Shown here: one piece after another, positions 16,031 through 24,326 of the stretch
Numbering within the stretch: the first letter of the stretch is position 1
Layout: every line of letters starts with the position of its first letter
Assembly (NCBI GenBank): GCA_019244295.1
Contig: JAFASX010000047.1
Location: 1 to 33,920, forward strand
Direction: 5' to 3'
Source of the DNA: Pseudonocardia sp.
Lineage (GTDB): Bacteria > Actinomycetota > Actinomycetes > Mycobacteriales > Pseudonocardiaceae
Length of the DNA stretch: 33,920 nucleotides
Made by a program: the position numbers and the translations under genes
The notes under the pieces: model-generated
Databases searched by the model: none
What the model was told of the DNA's origin: nothing
What the model saw: only the letters and a program-made list of their open reading frames with translations

Positions 16031-17540
16031 TCTGGCGCCAAGCCACGTGCCCGTCCGGACGGACTAGCACCGCGCCACCATCACCGATCCCGTATGCGGC
16101 CAGCGCACCGCGATCCAGCCGGTGCCGATGGACCGGTTCAGGCACCGGGAACCGGGCCGGGTCCCGATACCCAGGCCCGGTGAGCAGGGTGAACCACGGC
16201 CCGAACAAGTCAAGGGTCGAGCGTCCATCGGCCAGCCAGAGGTGCGGCGCGCGGCGACCAGGGGCCGCCTCCGGGCGGTAGGTGGCCACGCCCTCGGGTA
16301 GAGGCTCATCCTCGGCATGCACCGCCGCCGACCGGTAGGTGCCGCCCAGGACGAGGCCGTCGCTGGGCCGGGGGGTGATCTCGCCGCGACGTGTCACGCC
16401 GCTGGTGTGCTCGGCGCGGGCGGCCGCGAGCCGTTCGGCGCTCTCGGCGACGGTCACTGCGCCGATCGGGCGGCGTTCCTGCTCGTAGGTTTCTACGATG
16501 TCGTCTCCGGCTCGGCCGATTACGCACAGCGCCAGCTTCCATGCCAGGTTGTGCGCATCGGCCAGGCCCAGGTTCATCCCGAACCCCCCGAACGGGGTAC
16601 ATACGTGGGCCGCGTCACCCACGAGCAGCATTCGTCCCTCCCGGTAGCCGGAGGCTAACCACGCGACCGCTTCCCACCGCGACCAAGTCACTACCCGGAA
16701 TGCGACATCGTCGCGCCCGAGCGCCGCACAAACCATCCGATCGCACCAGGCCGATGTCGGATCAATTCGCGAATCACCGGGCAACAGCACATTGACCAAC
16801 CAGCGACGCTTGTTGTCGACCGTCAGAACGGTCGCGTGCACGTTGTCATTGCTGATCGTGTACACCAGACTGAGCCGGTCGCCGATCACCGGCCTGAGAT
16901 CGGCGTCGATCAGGATGTTGATATTCGAGCAAGATACACTCAGCGCATCGGTCTGAATTCCGGCGAGTTGACGCACCCGGCTGCGTGCGCCGTCGGCCCC
17001 CACCAACCACGTCGCCCAGACCACGGTACTCGAAGTACTGCCGGTGCCCAACCGGACCCGAACGTGATCACCTCGCTGCTCGGCGTCCACCAACTCGGTG
17101 CCGAATCTGGCGTCGATCAGCGGATGCCTGCCGACCTGCCGACGTAACAGCGCCTCCAACCGATCCTGCGGACAACCCAATCCCGCCACCGGGCTCAGCA
17201 CGTCTCCTCCTCGACCGGAGGATGAGCTACCGATCCGGCCGAACCGCGCGGCGGTGAGCGAGGGGCCAGCAAAGAAATGCGCCGTCTCGGTGCGCGGCAG
17301 GCTGATCTCGGTCACCTCGCGTTCCAGGCCAAGCTGACGCAGGATCTCCATCGACCGCGTACTGATCGCCCGCCCCCGGGGGAATTGAGCATGCAGCCGC
17401 TGGCGATCAACCAGCAAAACCGGTACCCGCCATGCGGCGAGCTCCCATGCCAACACCAGACCCACCGGCCCGGCACCGCAGATCACGACCGGTACCAACG
17501 ATGCACCTCCGGCGGCCTGGCAAGCTACGGTGGTACCCAT
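16020..17540 (-). CDS. FAD-dependent aromatic monooxygenase (PheA/TfdB, PHBH-like)
   Basis: A 506-residue flavoprotein from the ATG at 17540, chosen because the FAD fold begins 19 residues later; the frame stays open upstream to 17633 but that part is not family-like. The dinucleotide motif VVICGAGPVGLVLAWELA, the DG motif WLVGADGARSRVRQLA and the GD motif MLLVGDAAHVCTPFGGFGMNLGLADAHNLAWKL are intact. The C-terminal part is the thioredoxin-like domain typical of phenol-hydroxylase-type enzymes. Such enzymes hydroxylate aromatic rings using NAD(P)H and O2. It is convergent with the ABC operon and divergent from the PaaK-like relic, which makes an aromatic-acid pathway plausible but unproven. 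Confidence 0.88.
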   Translation of the reverse strand: MGTTVACQAAGGASLVPVVICGAGPVGLVLAWELAAWRVPVLLVDRQRLHAQFPRGRAISTRSMEILRQLGLEREVTEISLPRTETAHFFAGPSLTAARFGRIGSSSSGRGGDVLSPVAGLGCPQDRLEALLRRQVGRHPLIDARFGTELVDAEQRGDHVRVRLGTGSTSSTVVWATWLVGADGARSRVRQLAGIQTDALSVSCSNINILIDADLRPVIGDRLSLVYTISNDNVHATVLTVDNKRRWLVNVLLPGDSRIDPTSAWCDRMVCAALGRDDVAFRVVTWSRWEAVAWLASGYREGRMLLVGDAAHVCTPFGGFGMNLGLADAHNLAWKLALCVIGRAGDDIVETYEQERRPIGAVTVAESAERLAAARAEHTSGVTRRGEITPRPSDGLVLGGTYRSAAVHAEDEPLPEGVATYRPEAAPGRRAPHLWLADGRSTLDLFGPWFTLLTGPGYRDPARFPVPEPVHRHRLDRGALAAYGIGDGGAVLVRPDGHVAWRQISR

Positions 17541-17645
17541 GGCGGCCCAGCCGAGCGACGCTGACTCGGCGCCCACGTCATGACGAGCAAGACATCGCAC
17601 GGCTTGGCATCGCCCTAGCCAAAGACACCGCACACCGCTAAGCGG

Positions 17646-18323
17646 GTGTCAGCATATCGGCAGTTCCTGACCGAACACGGACTCGACGCCGACCTTTTGG
17701 TCGACGCTGTTCGGGGCCGCAAGCCCGACCATGCCAACGCTGGCGCAGTACGATCCGACGGGGCGGTTGTTTGAGTGCGTTGACGGTGACCTGGTCTTCT
17801 CAGCCTCGCGCACGATGCCGCTGGTTCGGTACGCGATCGGCGATCGGGGCGGACTGCTTGACACCCGCTCGGTGATCCAACTGTGCGCGCGGTACGGGTG
17901 GCAACCACCGGCCGGGTACGACGAGCTACCAATGGTCTACCTGTTCGGCCGGACCCTGTTCTCGGTCTCCTACCTCGGGGCGAACGTGTACCCAGAAAAC
18001 GTCGCGCCCGTGCTGGAGCAGCCGGCGTTCGCCAACGCGGTGACCGGCAAGTTCGTGCTTCAGGTATGGGAAAAGGGCGAAGAGACGTACTTGTTTGTCC
18101 TGATTGAGCTGGTCCCGGAGTCCCGAACCGTCAGCCGGAAGCCGAATTGCCCAGCCAGCTGGCCGCTACGATCGGCCAGCGGCTGGCATCCGTCAACAGC
18201 GAGTATAAGAAGCATGTCTCCCCCGATCGGAGGAACCCGAGAGTGGAATTGTGGGTCTACCAAGACCCGAAATGGTTCCCGATCGGGGTGAAACACCGTT
18301 ACACACGTGCAAGTTCGAGCTGA
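17646..18323 (+). pseudogene. Phenylacetate-CoA ligase-like (PaaK/CapK family) gene with internal deletion and frameshifts
   Basis: A PaaK-family start (VSAYRQFLTEHGLDADLLVDA, from GTG 17646) is joined directly to the C-terminal half in another frame. From about 17731 the text is TLAQYDPTGRLFE, DGDLVFSASRTMPLVRYAIGDRGG and VYLFGRTLFSVSYLGANVYPENV, which is the adenylate-binding and hinge part of the family. A further shift near 18120 leads to AELPSQLAATIGQRLASVNSEYKK, a Lys/Trp-rich end (KWFPIGVKHRYTRA) and TGA at 18321. Roughly 200 or more residues of the middle are missing, so no active enzyme is possible. It suggests that a second CoA-ligase once belonged to the neighbouring cluster. Confidence 0.65.
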
Positions 18324-18470
18324 GTATGCCCATTGCGGAACGCGGAGGGCGTGACAGTTAGCGCGCCTGACTATAAGTGAGTATTACATCTATGGCGACT
18401 AGCGAGCGTTGACGCTTGGGGTAGATGACGCGAGTATTAACTTTATGGTCCTCATCGGCGGTAGTCACCA
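18324..18470. other. Intergenic, relatively AT-rich leader of the nuclease gene
   Basis: There is no gene here. The sequence is richer in A/T than its surroundings. A TTGACG near 18409 is followed about 20 bases later by TATTAA, a poorly spaced promoter candidate for the gene at 18471. I see no strong inverted repeat. Confidence 0.3.
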
Positions 18471-19613
18471 GTGACACTGGAGTACGTCATCCCGGCAGGC
18501 GACCGGGTGGCGTTCCTGGGCTGCCGGCGAGCCTGGGATCTAAGCGCCCGCGAACGTGGCAACCACCAAGCGGCGCGCGTCAAACTGCACGTCGACCCCG
18601 CAGCCGCGTTTCGCCAGGCGTTCACCGTCTACTACTTCCCCGGCATGTGGGACTGGCAACCGGCAATGGTGCTGCGGTTGGTGCGGATGGCCTACCTAGA
18701 TGAGCTTACGGCGCAGCGGGAACGCTACCTGAGCGAGCACGGCCTCAAGCAGCTCAACTCGGAGCAAGAGCAAGAGTGGATTCGCGCGCGTGATCATGGG
18801 CTCGCGCTGCTGGAACGGTACTTCGAGTGGGCGCCGACGGTCGATAACCTGTCCCCGGTGCTGGTCGGCGCGGAGTTCGACGTCCAGATTCCCAACCCTG
18901 GCGAGCCCGATCGCAGCCTGGTCACCCCAGACGGCCGAGCGGTGCACTACCGCGGCCAGATCGACCTGCTGGTGATCGACGAATCGGACGGCTACTGGAT
19001 GGTTGAGCACCGCATGGTGCATGGCCCGTTCCCCCCGACGGACTTGCTGCGACTGAGCGAGCGCTGCCTGTCCTGGTGTTGGGCCTGGGAGGCGTTCTAC
19101 CCGGGAATGCGCATCGAGGGAACGGTGTTCAACGAGCTGCGTCATGACGGACCGACACCGGCCGGCGGGCCCGCCACTCCGATCCAGCGGGGCGCAGTGG
19201 CCCAGAACCGGGGAGCCTACCTACGCCCCTGGGGCCAACCCGAGCCCCACCCGGACGAAGTCGGCGAAGTCGACTTGACCGCGGCTGTGGCCGTCAACGG
19301 GCCGTTCCGCCGAGTCGTAGTGCCCAGGGCCCGAGCCGAAGTGGCCGAGTTCGGCACCCGGATCGCCGGCCAGGTAACTGAGATGATCACCCCCGGCATC
19401 CACTGCCACCCCACGCCGTCGATCGCGCGTTGCGCAGACTGTGAGTTCCGGACACCGTGCCAGACGATGAACGAAGGGCACGACCCGACTCTCATGCTGG
19501 CCTCCGAATACGTTCACCGCAGCCACGAACCCACACCTGGCCGCCTCGGTAGCGGCACCTGGTCAATCGGCCGGGGCGCCGCACCGCCGAAATTCGGTGG
19601 GCTGGAGCGCTAG
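18471..19613 (+). CDS. PD-(D/E)XK superfamily nuclease with four-Cys (Cas4/AddB-like) motif
   Basis: A 380-residue protein from a GTG start. The centre reads YRGQIDLLVIDESDGYWMVEHRM, matching the RecB-type core: an Asp in GQIDLL (about residue 164), then Glu-x-Arg in VEHR (about 178) where the catalytic Lys is usually found. Near the end (about residues 309-331) four cysteines occur as HCH, then CADCEFRTPC, i.e. a single Cys followed by C-x2-C-x5-C, as in iron-sulfur nucleases of the Cas4/AddB/Dna2 type. The ATP-dependent helicase partner such enzymes often have is absent from the window. DNA-end processing or defence is possible. The Lys-to-Arg change may alter or abolish catalysis. It is flanked by decayed mobile genes. 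Confidence 0.65.
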   Translation: MTLEYVIPAGDRVAFLGCRRAWDLSARERGNHQAARVKLHVDPAAAFRQAFTVYYFPGMWDWQPAMVLRLVRMAYLDELTAQRERYLSEHGLKQLNSEQEQEWIRARDHGLALLERYFEWAPTVDNLSPVLVGAEFDVQIPNPGEPDRSLVTPDGRAVHYRGQIDLLVIDESDGYWMVEHRMVHGPFPPTDLLRLSERCLSWCWAWEAFYPGMRIEGTVFNELRHDGPTPAGGPATPIQRGAVAQNRGAYLRPWGQPEPHPDEVGEVDLTAAVAVNGPFRRVVVPRARAEVAEFGTRIAGQVTEMITPGIHCHPTPSIARCADCEFRTPCQTMNEGHDPTLMLASEYVHRSHEPTPGRLGSGTWSIGRGAAPPKFGGLER

Positions 19614-19621
19614 CCGGGCGC

Positions 19622-19816
19622 GATTTCACTCGCCGACGGCGCGACTCACGCCGCTTCCAGCCAAGCCCTCGCCGCATCGCGGCGCTGATGGCCAGCTGGG
19701 CGCGCATCGACGTCCTCGTACTCGATGATCTCGGACCGCAGCCGCTGACCCCCGCCCAAGCCGCCGACCTGCAAACAGCCCCCGACAGCACCGACCCGCC
19801 GCGAGACCACCGGTGA
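19622..19816 (+). pseudogene. IS21-family IstB-like helper ATPase fragment
   Basis: A short remnant. ATG 19688 to TGA 19814 encodes MASWARIDVLVLDDLGPQPL and TPAQAADLQ, the Walker B region of IstB-type ATPases. Just upstream, in another frame, SLADGATHAASSQALAAS resembles the preceding part (usually A-D-G-T-H). The P-loop and the C-terminal half are missing, as is any IstA transposase. It is evidence of a former IS21-like insertion. Confidence 0.5.
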
Positions 19817-19877
19817 GCACCACCCACATGCGCCTTGTTCGAGATATCTTCTACGGTATCGCGATATCGGAGGCCCC

Positions 19878-20313
19878 GTGGTCAGCGACAACCCTTACCC
19901 AAGCCCCGCCGAATCATTGCTCAAAGCCGTCGATGCCCTGCCTGCCCACGAACGCAACAGCGTGCTGATCTGGCTGCTCGGCCCTTCCCCGCGCACCTCG
20001 CGCGGGGCCTGGTGGCTGCGTTCCTACACCCAGGCACTGGCCCGCCCGCCTACCCGAGCTGCCGCCACGGATCCACGAATACATCACCGCCACACGCGAC
20101 CGCGGCCTCGACACCGACGACGTGGCCGGCGAACAACTACAGGCCGTGCCCATCCGGCTGACCAGCCACCAACACAGCCGGTTGCGCCACTGGTGCGCCC
20201 AACACAACTTCACCATGGCCACCGTCATCCGAGGCCTAGTCGACCAGTTCCTGGACAGCCAAACACTCAACCGGCCATCACCCCAAGCCGACGACCCGCC
20301 CGAGCACAGCTAG
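19878..20313 (+). pseudogene. Frameshifted small actinobacterial protein with ribbon-helix-helix-like C-terminus
   Basis: The start is strong: GGAGG four bases before GTG 19878, followed by MVSDNPYPSPAESLLKAVDAL and PAHERNSVLIWLLG. The frame then loses sense around 20000-20040. A different frame carries LPELPPRIHEYITATRDRGL and, to TGA 20313, a DNA-binding-like end (QAVPIRLTSHQHSRLRHWCAQ, then FTMATVIRGLVDQFLD). The second part looks like a ribbon-helix-helix or CopG-like domain. One or two indels separate the parts. I do not know a function; a repressor or antitoxin role would fit. The C-terminal 63 residues could be translated alone from a GTG near 20122. Confidence 0.45.
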
Positions 20314-20570
20314 ACCAACCCACGCCATCAACCAACCAAGCCAAAGGAGGTGACCCAGGAGCCAAGCCGTCGCTGGCGCCCCGACCCACCTCCCCCCGCA
20401 CCGCACCAAAACCGCCGGAACAACCGCTCCAAAACCTGCGGACAAGGTGCTCCATTTCGCCGGAATCCGCCCTCATCGAGGCCGTCCAAGCCCCGCTGGC
20501 GGGCGCTCAACCCGCCACACCTGATCGCACGTGCGCGCGACGGCGCCACCTTTCGAAGGCGGCACACCCA

Positions 20571-20623
20571 TCGACCAACCCAGCGGCGTCGACCAACCCA
20601 GCGACGTCGACCAACCCGGCAAG
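20571..20623. repeat. Three tandem copies of an 18-bp repeat
   Basis: Units TCGACCAACCCAGCGGCG (20571), TCGACCAACCCAGCGACG (20589) and a partial, diverged third copy (20607) follow head to tail. Each unit contains the palindrome GTCGAC at its junction. They lie in a stretch (20314-20750) of proline/arginine-coding composition between the relic above and the Rpn-like gene, where I see no convincing gene. Confidence 0.6.
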
Positions 20624-20754
20624 CCAGCCGCCGGCATCCAGCTACCGATAGCCGCCTAAAAAATCTTCATCCACAGATCGTGGGCAATTGCTCATGCCGC
20701 GGGAGGTGTCGTTCGGTGGGGTTGTCGGTGGTCGTGGTTACTGTCGCCGCCGTG

Positions 20755-21642
20755 GTGTCGAGCTTGCATGAAATGTTGGTGGAGATGTTCCGGCATCGCC
20801 CGCAGCTAGCCGCGGAGCTACTCACGGGTGCGCTGGGAGTGGATCTCCCTGTGCACGAGCAGGTCCGTGTTGATACCGGGGAGTGCACCGATGTGATACC
20901 CACACAGTACCGGGCCGACGCGGTGGTGGTGCTGATGGCCGCTAACCAGCCAGTGCTGGCGGTGGTCGTGGAAGTGCAACTAGGCCGTGACGGAGACAAG
21001 CGATGGAGCTGGCCGGTCTATGTGGCCACACTACGGGCTCGACTGCGATGTCCCACGGCGCTGCTAGTGATCTGCGTCGACGCGACGGCCGCAACGTGGT
21101 GCGCGACCCCCATCGAACTGGGACCCGGCACGAAGCTGGTGCCATTCGTACTAGGACCAAACCAAGTGCCGGTACTGACCAATGCCAGCCAAGCCAAGCG
21201 AGTTCCTGAATTGGCGGTGCTATCGGCGTTAGCGCACGGAGCTGATCCAAACCACGGCGGTGTGCTGGATGCCCTGCTGGACGCGCTCACGGTTGTCGAT
21301 GCACAACGCGCCGCGCTGTACTCTGACGTCGTATTCGCCGCACTGCCAGGAGCGGCGCGGGCCTACCTGGAGGCGCTGATGTCCACCGGAACCTATGAGT
21401 ACCAAAGCGAGTTCGTACGCAAATACATCATCCAGGGCCGGGCCGAAGGCAAGGCCGAGGGCAAGGCGGAAGGCCGGGCCGAGGGCAAGGCCGAGGGCGT
21501 ACTCACGTTTCTCGATGCCCGCGGTATCGGCGTACCCGAGGACGCGCGCACACGCATCACCAGCTGCTATGACCTCGACCAGCTCGATATCTGGATCCGC
21601 AGGGCGGCCACCGCCGATACCATAAATGATCTATTCGAGTGA
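20755..21642 (+). CDS. Rpn/transposase-associated-like PD-(D/E)XK nuclease with E-G-K-A repeats
   Basis: About 295 residues, taking GTG 20755 as start because family-like sequence begins at VSSLHEMLVEMFRHRP; the open frame extends further upstream as low-complexity Arg/Pro text that is probably not translated. The core YRADAVVVLM and LAVVVEVQLGRD gives an Asp followed by Glu-x-Gln, an accepted variant of the PD-(D/E)XK active site in Rpn-like proteins. The segment DKRWSWPVYVATLRARLRCP is characteristic of a family widespread and multicopy in actinobacteria. Residues about 230-245 are tandem Glu-Gly-Lys/Arg-Ala units encoded by 12-bp repeats (21437-21498), as in Rpn proteins, which have such charged repeats before a C-terminal helix. 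Likely an accessory nuclease; biological role unknown. Confidence 0.65.
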   Translation: MSSLHEMLVEMFRHRPQLAAELLTGALGVDLPVHEQVRVDTGECTDVIPTQYRADAVVVLMAANQPVLAVVVEVQLGRDGDKRWSWPVYVATLRARLRCPTALLVICVDATAATWCATPIELGPGTKLVPFVLGPNQVPVLTNASQAKRVPELAVLSALAHGADPNHGGVLDALLDALTVVDAQRAALYSDVVFAALPGAARAYLEALMSTGTYEYQSEFVRKYIIQGRAEGKAEGKAEGRAEGKAEGVLTFLDARGIGVPEDARTRITSCYDLDQLDIWIRRAATADTINDLFE

Positions 21643-21866
21643 CAATCCGGGACAAACCAGAATTACGCTCGTCCGGTAGCGCCACACCGACACCTACACC
21701 CTTTTATATTGCCGATGACTAAGACGGCCGGGCGGCGCTGTGGGCCGCATCGCCGAGCAGTCCTGTTGCGTACAGGCGATCGGGCCTGTCGAAATGAGCG
21801 CCGTGCGTGGCATTCGGCCGTGTGGCCATTGAAAAATCGGAGTGGTCAAGGTCGACACTGGGTGCC

Positions 21867-22055
21867 CTATTCGATGATCTTGTCGAAGTAGGAGATGGCC
21901 AGCGCGGTGACCCCGAGTCCGACCAACGCGGCTTGGGGCACCGGTGTCTTAGCTGCCCAGGCCAAGGTTCCCGCTACTGCTCCCGCGAGGAGCGCCAAGA
22001 GCAGGATGAACATGGTTCGGATGGGCAACCGGATCTTGGGATTGCGACCAGGCAT
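21867..22055 (-). CDS. Small two-helix membrane protein
   Basis: A 62-residue protein from the ATG at 22055, preceded by GAGGGGAG at a good distance, which decides against the longer 81-residue start at 22112. A basic N-terminus (MPGRNPKIRLPIRT) is followed by two hydrophobic segments, MFILLLALLAGAVAGTLAWA and AALVGLGVTALAISYF, with a short polar link (AKTPVP). Topology by the positive-inside rule puts both ends inside. I do not recognise the family. It stands alone between accessory genes. Confidence 0.6.
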   Translation of the reverse strand: MPGRNPKIRLPIRTMFILLLALLAGAVAGTLAWAAKTPVPQAALVGLGVTALAISYFDKIIE

Positions 22056-22344
22056 CGGGAAACTCCCCTCGTTAGGCCGTTCACGCGGTTGCAGGGGGCC
22101 CTGGTCCATCACCGACTCCTTCGATCAGCAACTCCTCTGCCGACGGTGATAGGGCACCGCCGCCTAACCTTCGCCTGTGACGTGCTTCACACGCAGAAGT
22201 TGGCGCGGTCCGCGTTGGAGCGCCCTAGAAGAGTGTCCGAACGGGATTGGGCTACACCCGGGAAAGAGGGCCATGTCGTGGACTCAGCTGCGCCTGGCAT
22301 GGAACCCGACCCTTGGGCACCCTCGCTGGCACACCTCCAGCACC

Positions 22345-22887
22345 ATGAGCGAAGGCGACGAGGTCGCGCGCCAACAGACCTGTGACGAGTGGCTTGCCCA
22401 GCGGTTCAAGGAGATCGACTACGACCTTGCGCATCCTGAGGCCCAGCTACTAGCGGATCACTTGCAGCAGCTCGGCATCGGGACGCTCGTGAATATGAAC
22501 AAAAATCAGTCGATCTTCAGACGGTGTCGCTCGCTCACTCACGGCGCGTTACCGCCACCGCCTGACACCTGGCGGACCGAATCAAATCGGGTCATTATCG
22601 AAACGATCCGAACAGCAATTCCTCGATTTATCACAAAGAGCATGCGAGAATGGGATCCAAAGCGGGCGTCGCTCGCCACATTTTTTGTCAATTACTGTCT
22701 CATTGTATTCAAAACCATATATGAACGGTTCTGCGCGGAGGAAACGCCAGGCGAATGTGAGCGTCCCCGAGATAACGTGGTTGCGCTATTCGACTCCCGC
22801 TATAGTCATAGAGACGCGCAAGAGTATGTCCTAGCGCGCGCCGCGGTTCGAGAGATGGTGGCGCTCATCGGCAGTGCGACCTGCTGA
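22345..22887 (+). CDS. Truncated sigma-70-like (ECF-type) RNA polymerase sigma factor
   Basis: A 180-residue product from ATG 22345 (an in-frame ATG at 22273 with AAAGAGGG just before it is an alternative start). Motifs DEWLAQRFKEIDYDLA, RTAIPRFITKSMREW and WDPKRASLATFFVNYCLIVFKTIYERF resemble a family of actinobacterial sigma-like proteins in which the last motif normally reads ASLKTYFVG, matching sigma region 2. The sequence stops at AAVREMVALIGSATC, before the region-4 helix-turn-helix that reads the -35 box. Minus-strand IS3-type sequence begins within about 40 bases of the stop. The gene therefore looks cut by an insertion or rearrangement and is probably non-functional, or at best acts without region 4. 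Confidence 0.55.
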   Translation: MSEGDEVARQQTCDEWLAQRFKEIDYDLAHPEAQLLADHLQQLGIGTLVNMNKNQSIFRRCRSLTHGALPPPPDTWRTESNRVIIETIRTAIPRFITKSMREWDPKRASLATFFVNYCLIVFKTIYERFCAEETPGECERPRDNVVALFDSRYSHRDAQEYVLARAAVREMVALIGSATC

Positions 22888-22924
22888 AGCAATAACACTC
22901 GCAGAAACCGCCCTTGTCGGTGCA

Positions 22925-23037
22925 CGAGGTCTGAAAAGTCCCCGCAACGTCTCCAGGTTCGATCCCAACCCGGTGGCCACCCGGGCGATCGCCCCACGCC
23001 CAGACTCGCGCTCACCCTCCAACTCACGCACCATGCG
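22925..23037 (-). pseudogene. IS3-family OrfA fragment
   Basis: Minus-strand text RMVRELEGERESGRGAIARV and ATGLGSNLETLRG matches the helix-turn-helix part of IS3-type OrfA, which typically continues WVRQAEID. Here it changes to LFRPRAP after the last Gly, and a stop lies just before the first Arg. Neither element end nor OrfB is found. It abuts the truncated sigma gene on one side and the ribbon-helix-helix relic on the other. Confidence 0.5.
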
Positions 23038-23289
23038 CTAGCTCTGGCTGATTGGCCCGCTCGGCGTCCAAACGCTCCAAGACCCAACGGCGCATCAACG
23101 CCGAAGGCTGCTCCCCGAAGGCCTCGGCCACCGCTCGCAACTCGGCCAGCCGTTCGGCCGGCATCCGTACCGTGTAAACGTGGCTGGTGTCGCCTACCCT
23201 GGTGCCCGCTGCATACGCCCCGGTGGTTCATCGCGACGCGCTTCGACCTCAGCGGCCTCTGCCGCTAAGCCCTCTCGGACATCAGCCAT
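23024..23289 (-). pseudogene. Frameshifted ribbon-helix-helix antitoxin-like gene
   Basis: From ATG 23289, preceded by a strong GGAGGAG, the frame reads MADVREGLAAEAAEVEARRD and then stops after EPPGRMQRAPG. In another frame the protein continues GTRVGDTSHVYTVRMPAERL, AELRAVAEAFGEQPSALMRR and WVLERLDAERA to TGA 23024. Together this is a typical CopG/MetJ-type antitoxin: a variable start, a beta strand VYTVRMP, and two helices. A single indel near 23215-23230 breaks it. Its last codons derive from the IS3-like fragment, so the original end is lost. No toxin gene is adjacent. Confidence 0.55.
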
Positions 23290-23381
23290 GGCTCCTCCTC
23301 GTAGAGCCCCCGCTTCCCGGTGCGTCGTGACCGTCCCGGTTGCGGGGTTCGATCGCGATTTCCTTTGCCGATAACGCGAGC

Positions 23382-24272
23382 TCAGGTAGCTGCGGCGGGC
23401 ATGGCGCCGTCCACGGCGGCGGTGAAGCTCAAGATGGCTTTGGCGAGGGGCTCGACGATCGAGCTGACGAGCGCATGTCCCATGCCGGGGATGGTGGTCA
23501 AGCGGGCACCGCCGAGCACCGCGGCCAAGTGTGCTGAGTGTGGCGGTGGGTGGACTGGGTCTTCCGGGCCCTCGATCACCTGCGTTGGCACTCGAACGCG
23601 GGCGAGCTCGGGGGTGCGGTCCAGGCCGGACTGGTCGGCTCGAGCATGCGCGGTGGTGTAGCGGACAGTTCGGCTGTGATCGATGACCCGCTCCTCGAGC
23701 GCATGGAACTCCTCGGCATCGAACGGCAAGACCGCACCGTTGAGGATGCGCCAATTCTCCACCCGCCAGACGATCTCCTCGTCCCGGTCGCGTTCCTCGG
23801 CCAGATCCCGCCACCGGGCGAGGAGCTGAGGTTCCGGACCCGGCAACTCCACGTCGCTTCGACCATCCGGATCGGCGAGCCCGACGCCCAACGCGCACGT
23901 GCAGAGCACGCTGGCGCTATGCAACCGGTGCGGATAATCAAGCAGTAGCAGCTGCGCGAGCACGCCACCCATCGACAAGCCCACCACATGCGCGCGGTCG
24001 ATCCGCAGAGCATCAAGCACGGTTACCGTATCCCGCGCCAGATCGCGCATCGCATAGGAATGCGCATCGAACGCCCAGGTCGAGCGACCGGTATCGCGAT
24101 GGTCGTAACGAATGACCCGATGCTGGCCGGCGAGAAGATCGATCAAAGGCTCCGGCCAGGCGATGCCGCTATAGCTCGCCCCCATGATCAACAGCAGCGG
24201 CGTCTTGCCCGGGTTATCCCGGTCTTCAACCCAGAGCTGGTAATTGGGATCAACCCGCACCACACGTTCCAC
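23382..24272 (-). CDS. Alpha/beta hydrolase
   Basis: A 296-residue hydrolase from a GTG at 24272. The nucleophile elbow is GLSMGG with Ser100, the oxyanion segment is MGASYSGIAWP, the acid is in GPEDPVHPP and the catalytic His is in IPGMGHAL, so the triad is complete. The sequence RYDHRDTGRSTW is typical of RdmC/DhaA-like esterases and lipases. No signal peptide. The substrate is unknown. The gene is divergent from an LLM oxidoreductase with a 54-bp gap that contains a perfect inverted repeat and promoter-like boxes for both genes. Confidence 0.88.
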   Translation of the reverse strand: MERVVRVDPNYQLWVEDRDNPGKTPLLLIMGASYSGIAWPEPLIDLLAGQHRVIRYDHRDTGRSTWAFDAHSYAMRDLARDTVTVLDALRIDRAHVVGLSMGGVLAQLLLLDYPHRLHSASVLCTCALGVGLADPDGRSDVELPGPEPQLLARWRDLAEERDRDEEIVWRVENWRILNGAVLPFDAEEFHALEERVIDHSRTVRYTTAHARADQSGLDRTPELARVRVPTQVIEGPEDPVHPPPHSAHLAAVLGGARLTTIPGMGHALVSSIVEPLAKAILSFTAAVDGAMPAAAT

Positions 24273-24325
24273 ACAACGGAATGTAGATCGCCAGAAGCTT
24301 CGACGCTCCAGCTATCGTTGTGTGG
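24269..24325. promoter_or_regulatory. Divergent, apparently leaderless promoters bounded by a perfect 10-bp inverted repeat
   Basis: Arms CCACACAACG (24269-24278) and CGTTGTGTGG (24316-24325) are perfect inverted copies 37 bp apart. Toward the oxidoreductase, TATCGT (24313-24318) fits the actinobacterial -10 form TANNNT and stands 8 nt before GTG 24327. Toward the hydrolase, TACATT (minus strand, 24285-24280) stands 7 nt before its GTG at 24272. Such spacing means transcription may start at the start codon itself (leaderless mRNA). No ribosome-binding site is visible for either gene, in agreement. The repeat may be a shared operator. Confidence 0.5.
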
Positions 24326-24326
24326 C

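Noticed and set aside
20350..20754. N-terminal 135-codon extension of the Rpn-like gene
   Set aside because: The text is Arg/Pro/Gln low-complexity, includes the 18-bp tandem repeat, and family-like sequence begins only at VSSLHEM.
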